Source of the DNA: Paraspadella gotoi
Taxonomy: Eukaryota > Chaetognatha
DNA length: 64,000 nt
Assembly: GCA_051294375.1 (NCBI GenBank)
Contig: CM119268.1
Span: forward strand, 10,686,148-10,750,147
Direction of reading: 5' to 3'
Shown: in pieces, positions 31,372 through 41,704 of the stretch
Position numbering within the stretch: position 1 is the first letter of the stretch
How the letters are laid out: every line of letters begins with the position of its first letter
Notes under the pieces: generated by a model
The model's database searches: none
Told to the model about the DNA's origin: nothing
What the model saw: only the letters and a program-made list of their open reading frames with translations
Made by a program: the position numbers and the translations under genes

Positions 31372-34189
31372 ATGGCTTATCTTATACGAACCAAGACTGC
31401 GAGAGAAGGGCGACAGCCACCGTCTGAAAGGTTTGAGAGAGAGTGACTGTTTCCCAAGTAATCATATACACTATACACTAGACCTTGCCATATATGAAAA
31501 GTTTTGAAATCAAAAAACGAGTATTGTGTAAAAGGTGCCCATACATCATATGAATTTTTTGAACATTTTTTTTCAAAAATAAATTTACAGTAAATGCTGC
31601 CAACTTTGAAAAAAATGAAAAAAAATGGTAAAAAATAGACTTTTTGCTAAATATCTTTAAAAACTTTAATGCAAGAGGAACGAAACCCAAACTATCTTGT
31701 AGAGCGGAAAAAAATGACGTTATGTTACATTACCTTGCATTACAAATTTAACGTGAATTTTTTACTAAGTAAAATTTTTTAAAAACCTATGTTTTGGGCA
31801 ATTTTTGATAAAACATTTTTTAAAAATGATACTTTTAACAAAAGTTTGTGAAATATTTTGTAAAGAAAATTATGGCGAATTGAATAAAGAAATAATTGCC
31901 TTTGTTTTGCTGAACAGAATTTTTAAAAAAGCGATTATCGCGGTTAACAAAAGTTATAATTTTTTTAAATTTAAAAAAATCACTTTCCTTAATTAATTTA
32001 TTTTTTATTTAATAGCGTTTGAACTAGGGCTAAAGGGAAAAAGGGAATGCACTTTCTCAGCAAGTAAAAAAACAATAGTAAATTTCCTGATTTGACAATG
32101 GGAAATTTAATAATTTGTGCTCACCCAGCTCATTAAAGTTTTTTTTAAATTTTTATCATTTTATAATGGAATTATGACTTTTATAATAAGGTAGCTTTTT
32201 TTAATTTTTTTTCTATATAAAATATAAAAGAAAAATTGACAAAGCGACTTAAATGATTTAAAAATTGATAAAATGAGACAAAAAGAGTGAAATTAATGAA
32301 AGTTAAATAACTGAGAAAAGAGCAGTTGCTTGGCTGTTCTGCCGGTACGAGAAAAAAAGAGCCTATAGCTGCCAAAGAAAAAAAAACTAGTATATTCTAT
32401 CTTTTTTTATCTATTCATGATTTTATAGTTAATAATCTAAGTCTATTGTAAATAGTTGATTTAGTTTTTTGACATAAAATATAATTTTTAATTCATCTTT
32501 GATTTTTATTCATTTCATATCTTTTATAGTTGATGAAGTTTAATCAAACAAGTTGAATCTATTCTTAAATTAATCAAGCAAGCTTAATATTTTTTCAAAG
32601 TCTTTTACACACCTTTGATTAAGCCAATTATATTTAAACACAAATTATAATTCAACTCAGTTTTGGAGAAGCTAGCTTGACCAAAGGTAATTTCATGAAA
32701 AAATAGAAATAACTAGTTTTTCTTTCTTTGGCACTCTATGATGCATGGACCTTTTTTTTCTCGCATCCGGTAAGCAGCAAGCAACTTTCTCCTCAGTTTG
32801 CTTAAGTTTCATTAATTTTACTCTCTTTTTTCTCATTTTATCCAACTTTTTAATCATTTTAATCGCTTTTGTCAATTTTTCTTTTCTCTTTTTATAGAAA
32901 AAAAATTAAAAAAACTACCTTATTTAAAAGACATAATTCTATTATAAAATGATAAAAAATTAAAAAAAACTTTAATGACCTGGTGAGACAAAATATAAAA
33001 GTTACCCATTGTCAAATCAGAATTTACTATTTTTTTATTTACTCTGAGAAAAGTGCATTCCCTTTTTCCCTTTAGCCTAGTTCAAACCTATTAAATAAAA
33101 AATTAATTATTAAGGAAAGTGATTTTTTAAATTTAAAAAAAATTTATAACTTTTTAACCGATAATCCTTTTTTTAAAAATCTCTTTCAGCAAAACAAAGG
33201 CAATTATTTCAATTATTCAATTCGCCATAATTTTTTTTACAAAATATTTTCAAACATTGTTTAAACAATATCATTTTTTTAAAAATTTATTCAAAAATTG
33301 CCCAAAACAAATAGGTTTTTTTAAAAAAATTTTACTTAGCTAAAAAATTCACTTAATTTAATGCAAGGTATGTAACACAGTCAATTTTTTTCCGCTCTAC
33401 AAGATAGTTGTGGGTTCTGTCGTTCCTCTAGCAATAAAGTTTTTAAAGATATTTAGCAAAAGTCCATTTTTTTACCATTTTTTTTCATTTTTTTCAAAGT
33501 TGGCAGCATTTTACTGTAAATTTAATTTTTTGAAAAAAAATGTTCAAAAAACTCATATGATGTTATGGGCACCCTTTTACACAATACTCCGTTTTTTGAT
33601 TTCAAAACTTTTCATATATGGCAAGGTCTACTATACACAGTATACAGTATGCAGGCGAAGATTTGCTTTACGTAAACCCTGCTCAATTTCAAATTTATTT
33701 TCTCGTCCACTCTCCTTCCTCAGCATAATGGACGAAATCGGGCGCCACCGCCTCCGTGGCCTCGACTTTTACCACGTCAAGCAAATCGCCGGCGAAGACA
33801 CTGGCCTCTTCGAAACTATGAAGTTCGAGAGCAACAGATTTGCGAGCTTCTACGACTGGCCCTTGAAGGTTTAAATTTAAAAGACTTACATTAAAAGCTG
33901 AAAAAGAACATTATTTAGTTTTAAAGGCATGTGGTGGTGACAGAGAGATACAGGGTAAATATCGGTCCATCCCATTTTCTACATTTTCTACATAACAACG
34001 TAAGCTGCTCAGGCGCTACGAAAGAAAGAGGCACCAGAATATTGTTTTTGAAGTTTATATTAAAAAAAAAAATCTTAAAAGCATAAGGATCAAGCCATGA
34101 TGATAGTCATTCATTGATGCGATGATAGTCATTCAATCATCGTAAATAAAACAAACAAATGCGTTATGAGTGAAAGAGAGAGAGAGAGA

Positions 34190-34247
<58 letters not shown>

Positions 34248-34575
34248 CTGGACAGTTTTTCCCGCCAACGAAACGCAATCAGAATTTTTAGGGAAAAATC
34301 TTAAAAGCAATAGGGATCGAGCCAGCTTTCGATGGTAACCAAATATTAATGCGATGATAACTAAATATGATGCGATGATAACCAATAATTGATGCGAAGA
34401 TAATAAAATAACTGATGTGATGATAATCAAATGATTGATGCGATGATAGTCATTCATTGATGTGATGATAATCATTCATTGATATGATGATAATCATTCA
34501 TTGATGCGATGATAGTCATTCATTGACGCGATGAGTCATTCATCGTAAATAAAACAAACAAATGCGTGTATGAAT

Positions 34576-34654
<79 letters not shown>

Positions 34655-34806
34655 TGAGAGAGGCTGCAGTCAGTTTCACTCTCGTTTATATAAAGAATAA
34701 TCAAAATTTTAGAAAAAAAATTCACGAAAATCTCGGATGTAAATTTGGGATTTTGTATTGAGAAAAAAGCGCCGGAATAAATGGCGGAATAAATGAAGAA
34801 AAAAAG

Positions 34807-34871
<65 letters not shown>

Positions 34872-35575
34872 TAGAGAGAAGCTGGACCGCCCTGCAGAGC
34901 TGAACTCGTTTTTTCGACGTATCTGAGTAGGGACGAACTCTTTTCCTTTCTAATATTTTTTTTACTTATTAAAAAAAATTTTATGTCCTCATCTTAAAAA
35001 AGTTTTAATCTTGAATGAAATTTTAGATTGTTCTTTTTTTTAAGAAGAAACCAGACCGAGGTCAAATTTCATATTTGCATATTTAACTAATTTATAAATA
35101 TTTATCCCAACTCAAATAATTATTATTTTAAAAAAGAATAAAAATGATTAAATATATACACTAAAAAAAATTTACAATTTTAAAATTTTAAAAATTGTTA
35201 GAATAACAAAAAAAAGTAATGTTTAATTTGACAATATCTCTCTTCTCAACTCCTATTTTAGATATAATTTTGCCAATAGTGGGCCGACCGGTCCAAAGTT
35301 ACAGTAATAAACAAAAACAAAAAAAATTTTTTTGTTAGAAAGTTATATATGTAATTAAATTAATCCGCGCAATTGCCGGACATATAGCAGCTATATGTAC
35401 AGCAGCAAGCTGATGTACATGTGACATTGCCTGCATTTTTTTCTAAAATGAATCCATGAAAATCTCGGATGTAAATTTGGTATTTTGTATAGAGAAAAAA
35501 AATAAATGGCGATAATAAAAGTTTTTAGAAGGAAAAAAATAATAAGAATTTTCAAAAAACGAACGATCGTACATT

Positions 35576-35642
<67 letters not shown>

Positions 35643-35856
35643 CTGAACAGAGCCGGAACTCGTTTACTCGTTTACTCGTCGCCTGGTGAAAAAAAAAAGT
35701 GACTAAAAAATTTTTTTTTGTAAAAAAAAAAGAGAGAGAGAGAGATAGAGAGAGCCGGAACTCGTTTAATGACGGAGGTGAAAAAAAGGTGACTAAAAAT
35801 TATTTTTGTACAAAAAAAAGAGATAGAAAGAGAGAAAGAGAGAGAGAGACAGATAG

Positions 35857-35901
<45 letters not shown>

Positions 35902-35979
35902 AGAGCCGGAACTCGTTTACTCGTTTACAAGTTTAAATTTTTTTTTGTAAAAAAAAAAAAAAAAGAAAAGGAGAGAAGT

Positions 35980-36020
<41 letters not shown>

Positions 36021-36376
36021 AAGTTTTCCCGCCAACGATACGCAATATTAGGTCACTCTTGTTTATATCCGGTGATCTGCGTCAAGTTGATTTTTTTTAT
36101 ACACGTAACGTTTCCGTTGCCATCAAAACGCGTTATTAGGTCATGTTCCTCGACATTGTTTACTCGTTGCCCCGCAACGGCCACGAAATCCAGGTCAAGT
36201 AAGTTATTCTTCACATTTTCTCAAAAAAATCCACGAAAATCTCAGATGTAAATTTGGGATTTTGTATTGAGAAAGAGAGCGCGGAATAAATGGCGTATAA
36301 TAAGTTTTTAGAAGGAAAGAAATAATAAGAATTTTTCAAAAAACGGTGGTAAACAAAGTGAATAATTTTTTTTTTG

Positions 36377-36424
<48 letters not shown>

Positions 36425-38641
36425 AGAGAGAACGGAGGGAGACGGAGGGAGAGAGAGAGAGAGAGAGCCTGACTCGTTTTTTTTAAACGATTCAGAAAGG
36501 CCGCGCCTGATCAAATATATATGTTTTTTAGAAAGAAAAAAATAATCAGAATTTTTCAAAAAAACGAACGATCACGCAAGAGATCGCACACAAAGAGACA
36601 GACAGAGAAGAAACTCGTTTTTAAACGATTCAGAAAAGGCAGCGCCTAAAAAAAAATATATAAATTAAAAAATAAATAAAAGAAAGGCAAAAAATGTTAC
36701 AATGGTTTACAATTGGAAACTTTTCAATTTTTTCCAATCGCAGCTTGTAAAAGATTTTTATTTTTATTTGTATTAAAATTAAGATATAGCTTCTCATTAA
36801 AATCCTTTGAGTTCCCATTTTATTAGAATTTTAAAAAAAATTTTTGAATTTCATCTTCAATATTATATACTGCAATATGTAAATTAGCTTAAAGCATTTC
36901 TATATACTAATTTGGATATTATAATCAGTACTATAATCTCATTTGCATATTGCAGTAAATCATAATGAAGTGGAAATTCAAACAAAAAATACTTAAATCC
37001 AAATGTAATGAGAAAATATCAAAGCTATTTTAAATTGAGAAGCCATATCTAAATTTTAACTTACTATGATTGCACACTTTTGTAAAACTCTATCATAATT
37101 TATAAATAATTTTTATTAAAAAAAAAACGGTAAGTCACAGCCAAACCTATAAAAGCGTAGTACTTTTTATAGTAAAAAACAGCGTGACGGCCGACGACGA
37201 CGACGACGACGTCACAAAGAAGCTCACCCGAATCAATATCAAGCCTGAACCGGCTTCGCCGGTCATGGCTGTGATAATAATATTCGTGATAAAAGTTTTA
37301 CGTCTGGAGGTGAATTGGAGTAAAACGAAAACTTTTACAAAAACGTAACGAAAAGAGAGAAATTACACAAGCTGAATTGTTTATTCTACAGAGTGGCACT
37401 CAAATCAAAACAACGACAACAATGAGGTTTAGTGTCATTTTAATTCGCTTCTTATTATTTATGATCAATGAAACTCTTCTTTCTTTTCCAAGGATGTCGA
37501 CGTTTACCCAATAAAACTGGCCAAGGCGGGATTCTATTTCTCCGGCGAAGGAAAAACAACGACCTGTTTTGTCTGCGAAGGAACCGTTCATGATTGGTCA
37601 AAATGGGACGACCCGCATATGGTTCACAAGCAGAGGTTCCCGCTCTGCGACTTTCTCAAGGGAAAAATCAAGGGCGTCCCAGCAAGAATGGACGAGCAAC
37701 TGCTGCGCCATCGCGAGGATTCCTCGAGAATCTTGAGCGAGCTGGAGAAGCTCGACGAGCAAACGACCCAAACGACAGAGTACTTGGCCTCCATACCGAA
37801 CATGACGGACGAGCAGCTTGGCATCCTCAACTCCACTCCATTTGAAGACGTGAATAAAAGGCTCGCGTCTTTCTCGACGAGCTGGCGGGATGCTGGCGAT
37901 GCTCCCGGTCCTGCAGGCGCCGCCTGCTGCGCCTATTCATGGCCCGGCGACGACGCACCCTCTGCTGAGGGACTCAGCGCCGCTGGGTTTTTTTGCGTTG
38001 GTCCCTTGGATTCGGTTCGATGTTTCCGCTGCGGGATCGTCGTCAGCAATTGGAAGAAGGATGAGGAGCCTTGGATTCGTCATGCCATGTATGCACAGTT
38101 GTATTGCACAGTTGTATTGCACACAATGCATTAGGCAATCTCAAGTCTTCACGAATGTTTTAAATAAACACCGCTTCTATCTTTATTTAAAACATTTTTT
38201 ATTCTTTCTTTAGATGTTACAAATCGCAGAAAAAATGTTGAAAGGCCCAAGAGAAAAGTTTTCAAGCTAATGCAAGAAAAAAAATCCGTCTGAACAAAAC
38301 GGTTTTTTTTTAATACGTATCAATTACTGACAAAAATTTGAGAGACTTTTTAATTTTTTGGGTTTTAAAATTAAAAACTTGTTTTCAGGATGTCTCCCGC
38401 CTGCCAATTCATCAAAAATTACAAGGGCGAAGGCTTCGTCCAGGAAGTCCTCGATGGCCGCATCACTGGAGGACTGGTCGCCCCCGTCGATCCTCGACGG
38501 CCGAACCTTCCTTTGCTGCCGTCGCTGGCTCCCGATCCCGACGTCGGACGAAAACTCCGTCGAAACGACGCAGGAGAAGCTAACGCGCAGCAGCCGACTA
38601 CGTGGGCGTGTCTTTATTCGAAATCGCCGAAATCTATCTAA
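31372..38641 (+). CDS. Inhibitor-of-apoptosis-like protein with two BIR domains, gene 1
   Basis: BIR domains are zinc-binding folds that in IAPs bind caspases or IBM peptides. Four exons, 31372-31430, 33724-33868, 37493-38088 and 38389-38641, join in phase to 350 residues. BIR1 runs from about residue 55 to 122 with zinc ligands C93, C96, H113 and C120 (CFVC...VHKQRFPLC). BIR2 spans about 185-275 with C245, C248, H265 and C272 (CFRC...RHAMMSPAC); its last ligand lies in exon 4, which supports that join. A segment of about 20 residues around STSWRDAG in BIR2 is absent from gene 2. The tail of about 75 residues has no RING or CARD. The start at 31372 is chosen because it gives the same exon phase as gene 2. 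Intron 1 carries a foldback transposon, intron 2 a GA-rich array. Anti-apoptotic function is inferred from the family. Confidence 0.82.
31479..33630. mobile_element. Foldback (long-TIR) DNA transposon, 2152 bp, hAT-like
   Basis: The two ends are inverted copies. 31479 onward reads TAGACCTTGCCATATATGAA and its complement closes the element at 33630. The arms extend about 917 bases (to roughly 32395) and about 926 bases (from roughly 32705) around a loop of about 310 bases. CTATACAC flanks it perfectly on both sides (31471-31478 and 33631-33638), an 8-bp target duplication as in hAT and some foldback elements. No transposase frame. It sits in intron 1 of BIR gene 1. Confidence 0.9.
33950..34040 (-). 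repeat. Fragment of a SINE-like repeat (partial copy of 39440-39625)
   Basis: CGGTCCATCCCATTTTCTACA and CTCAGGCGCTACGAAAGAAA match CGGTCCATCCCACTTTTTACA and TGAGGCGCTGCGAAAGAAA at 39535-39607. The central B-box part is shortened. Confidence 0.5.
34130..36660. repeat. GA-anchored complex repeat array in BIR gene 1 intron 2
   Basis: (GA)n runs at about 34173-34247, 34578-34650, 34809-34868, 35575-35637, 35870-35900, 35975-36020 and 36386-36470 alternate with repeated linkers. AATCTCGGATGTAAATTTGG recurs near 34731, 35461 and 36239 (one base changed), TTTTCCCGCCAACGA near 34256 and 36026, and CGTAAATAAAACAAACAAATGCG near 34141 and 34544. The spacing gives a higher-order period near 730-780 bases. 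ATTCATTGATGCGATGATAG repeats fill 34100-34530. Confidence 0.8.
37180..37360 (+). other. Coding-like stretch inside BIR gene 1 intron 2
   Basis: After AAAAAACAG an open frame reads a (GAC)n Asp run, then VTKKLTRINIKPEPASPVMA and a hydrophobic VIIIFVIKVL. It is more GC-rich than its flanks. A donor GAG|GTGAAT occurs near 37310. It could be an alternative exon or a relic; no evidence chooses between them. Confidence 0.2.
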
Positions 38642-39440
38642 ACTCGCGCGAGTGATCAGCTTTTTTATGGTTATCACCGGCTCACTGGGCTGAGAGTAGA
38701 CTGATGTTGTTGTAGTAGTTTTAATTTTTTTTAATTAGAGCTCTAATATGCTTTTTAAATTGCATTATTATTTTATTATTTTATTTTATTGTTTTATTAT
38801 TTATTATCTATGTAGTTAAACCCATTTAGTGTGCAGTTTATTTTACTTATGATTGTTATATAGTATTTCATTTTATTATTGGTTGTGTTGTGGCAAGAAT
38901 CGACAATGATTTTATTCTCCAACAACAAATACAAAAATCAACAAGTTGTGGCGACGAAGGTTTCGTCACCACGGGGTCAACCCGAGTTGGCCACTATGTT
39001 TAGCCATTGCGAGGGAAGCAGGTTACTGACACACACTCTCTCTCTCTCTCGCTACTTGATCACTGCCTCGCTCTCTCTGTTTAGTCTCATATCATGTTCC
39101 TTGAACGTCTCTCTGTTCCTATTATTTAACTTGCCGATAAATATGTATTATGTGCCTCTACAAAGTGAAAATGCTAAGTGTAAAACGGTAAACAATAACT
39201 TTACAAGCAGCCGGCTGAGGTCAGCAGGGAGAGAGTCACTGATGACCGTGGTGACCGGTCTGCGATTGAATGAGAGAGAGAGAGAGAGTTCTTGATCTGA
39301 TAAGGTCGCGTGTTGTGGTTGCCTCTAATTTACTAATTTACAACAAAGTGGACGATATTATTTCTTTGTACCAATAAAGTTTATAAAGAATTATAAAGCT
39401 TACAGTGTAGAGGCTGGTTTTACAGGGCGCCACACCCGCA
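38642..39440. other. Spacer after BIR gene 1
   Basis: AATAAA near 39373 might serve gene 1 but is far from the stop at 38639-38641. A TGTTGTGG...CA-bounded stretch at 38887-39440 vaguely resembles a solo LTR but lacks a target duplication. Confidence 0.3.
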
Positions 39441-39625
39441 GCGGTGTCACCTCGTGGCGACAGCGAGACAGCATGTTCATGTAGTCCAGAGCTTTGGATC
39501 TGGCAGTAGGCCCATGCCTACAGGCGGGTTACCCGGTCCATCCCACTTTTTACATGACAACCTCAGGGCTCGAACCAGGGACGCACTGAGGCGCTGCGAA
39601 AGAAACAGCTTTAATCCATCTGTAG
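39440..39625 (-). repeat. tRNA-derived SINE-like element
   Basis: On the - strand GCGCCTCAGTGCGTCCCTGGTTCGAGCCCTGA contains a good B box (GGTTCGAGCCC). A second, shorter copy lies at 33950-34040. No functional tRNA fold. Confidence 0.45.
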
Positions 39626-40189
39626 TGATAGGACCACCAGAACAGCTTATATGAGAAAAAAAAGATTTATTTCATCTGCGATACGGTTTCATGATTTTAA
39701 CTACCCAATAGTCAAGCATACACCTCATTAACAAAAATTAAATCCTTCAAAGTTCACATTGTAAACTTACATATTTTTATAGTAAGAAACTGAAAACAAT
39801 TAATCTCTTTTTGTTATATAATTTTTTTTTTTACAAAATGGGCATCTGTTAACTTATGAGCCGTTTTTATGTTTTTCATTGGATATCAATAATGAAAATA
39901 TATTAAGTATTTTATAATGTACTTCTTTATTATCTTTAGAAAGGTCATTGACATAGAATGGAATTGAAATACTCCTGAAAATTCAAATAAAAAAAGCTTT
40001 TTTTTTGTTCAATTCTTATCTCAAACGCAACAAAAATATTTGTCCAAAACATTGTCCTCAAAAATTAAAAAAGATGTTTCTATAAAATTTCTAATGAAAA
40101 TGAGCGTCAGAGATAGGACTGACAATTTGTTGAGACTCTAAAGATAAAGAATATATAGAAGTCAAAGCGTCAATTCGAGGGATTAAAAA

Positions 40190-40600
40190 ATTTTTTTTAT
40201 TGATTTCTTTATTTCTTCTTTATTGATTTATTCATTTCTTTACTGATTTATTTATTTATTTATTTATTTATTTATTGATTAATTGATTGATTGATTGATT
40301 TCTTTATTTCTTTATTTCTTTCTTTATTTCTTTCTTTATTTATTTCTTTATTTCTTTATTTATTTATTTCTTTATTTCTTTCTTTCTTTATTTCTTTATT
40401 TCTTTCTTTCTTTATTTCTTTATTTATTTCTTTATTTATTTCTTTATTTATTTCTTTATTTATTTCTTTATTTATTTCTTTATTTCTTTATTTCGTTCGT
40501 TCGTTCGTTCGTTCGTTCGTTCGTTCGTTCGTTCGTTCGTTCGTTCGTTCGTTCGTTCGTTCGTTCGTTCGTTCGTTCGTTCGTTCGTTCGTTCGTTCGT
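40190..40600. repeat. Compound tetranucleotide array (TTTA/TTTC)n then (TTCG)n
   Basis: ATTT/CTTT units from about 40190 to 40494 switch sharply to about 26 perfect TTCG units at 40494-40600. The switch is one substitution per unit (TTTC to TTCG), suggesting the second array grew from a mutated unit of the first. Confidence 0.92.
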
Positions 40601-41052
40601 TCTCTCCTTTATCGGGCCGATGACGTGAGATCTATTCAGTAACTGAAATTAGCTTCCAGCTCGAACTTATTTCAGTTAATTCAGAGCTGAGACTATGAAC
40701 GTAACCAAATCTTTCTCCTCGTCCTGCGATTCGACGTTATCTTAGATAAGATCTTCTTCCTTTGCCAAACGATCGACCCAGATGCCAAAAAATTATATTG
40801 TTTTAATGGGAACTGAAGGATTGATAGTAAGATCCACTTTTAAAGTAAAAATTCTGCTTCTTCAGAAATTTACCCTCTGAGGAAAATGTTTATAACGTAG
40901 CAACTATCCTAGCTAGAATGCTACAAATTGGTACCAAAAAAAAAGGTCAAGTATTTTTCTCCTAGTATGAAAAAATTTTATAACCTGATTGCTCTTCGTT
41001 TCGATTATATTACAAGTTTTTTCGTATCACTCCAAATTGAAGTCCCTGAAGT

Positions 41053-41152
41053 TTGACTTTGAGTCATACATATATTCCTGTCTCAGTCGTTCCTCTGATT
41101 GGCCGCCGTCCCGGCATAAAAAGCTACGGTGACCGGATCGAATTGCGCAGTT
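41053..41152 (+). promoter_or_regulatory. Promoter of BIR gene 2
   Basis: TTGACTTTGAGTCAT (41053-41067, AP-1/CNC-like) and TCGAATTGCGCAGTT (41138-41152, possible initiator) are shared with gene 1. Between them lie CTGATTGGCC (inverted CCAAT box, 41095-41104) and CATAAAAAG (TATA-like, near 41115), the latter about 30 bases before the putative initiator. Confidence 0.65.
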
Positions 41153-41501
41153 ACTGACGACCAGGCCGCTTCCTTTTATTGACATCTTCCCTGGAATATA
41201 TATATTTATATATATTTGTTCTAAGTTTCAAAAGTTTACAATTTTACAATTGTTATATTTGAACTTGTATTATTGTTGTCTTTCTTTTCCTTTTCTAGAA
41301 GAAAACAAAAAAAAACTTATTCGGCCACGCTGACCGTCTCCGTCGCTTCAGTACGGACGCGGAGTGGTCATTTGACTAAAACTTATAATTCCTCCGCTTC
41401 AAATCGGGCATACATGCCATGTACGCATGGATTTAAAAAAAAAAGATTTTTTTCTCGTTGTCGACCCGAATCGTCCTCTAAATCTCGAGCGTAACGTCGA
41501 A

Positions 41502-41603
41502 ATGACGATTGGGTTGGATCGTGCCGAAGGAACGGCTCTCCTTTCTCCTTTGAATTATCGACTATTCGATGAAAAATGGCCGTGGAAACTTTTAACGGCG
41601 TGA
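41502..41603 (+). other. Upstream short ORF, BIR gene 2
   Basis: A 33-codon ORF with YRLFDEKWPWKLLTA before its stop, in the 5' leader between the promoter motifs and the main start at 41705. It corresponds to the RRFDDRWPW ORF of gene 1. It may reduce translation of the main ORF or be an ancestral exon now skipped. Confidence 0.45.
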
Positions 41604-41704
41604 AGGACTCTTTGGTCTCCTACGTCTTTCTCGTCCTCGTGAATTCAACCGCAGAAGCCCTTTAGAATTAAACATATAATCTCTTCTTTCGCCACATCGT
41701 CGCC

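Noticed and set aside
31478-33874. ORFs in the 31.5-33.6 kb stretch, including an apparent long N-terminal extension of the BIR exon at 33724
   Set aside because: They are arms of the foldback element read in two directions. The BIR exon begins at the acceptor 33721-33723.
38887-39440. Solo LTR (TG...CA with an AATAAA inside)
   Set aside because: No target duplication and no second copy in the window.
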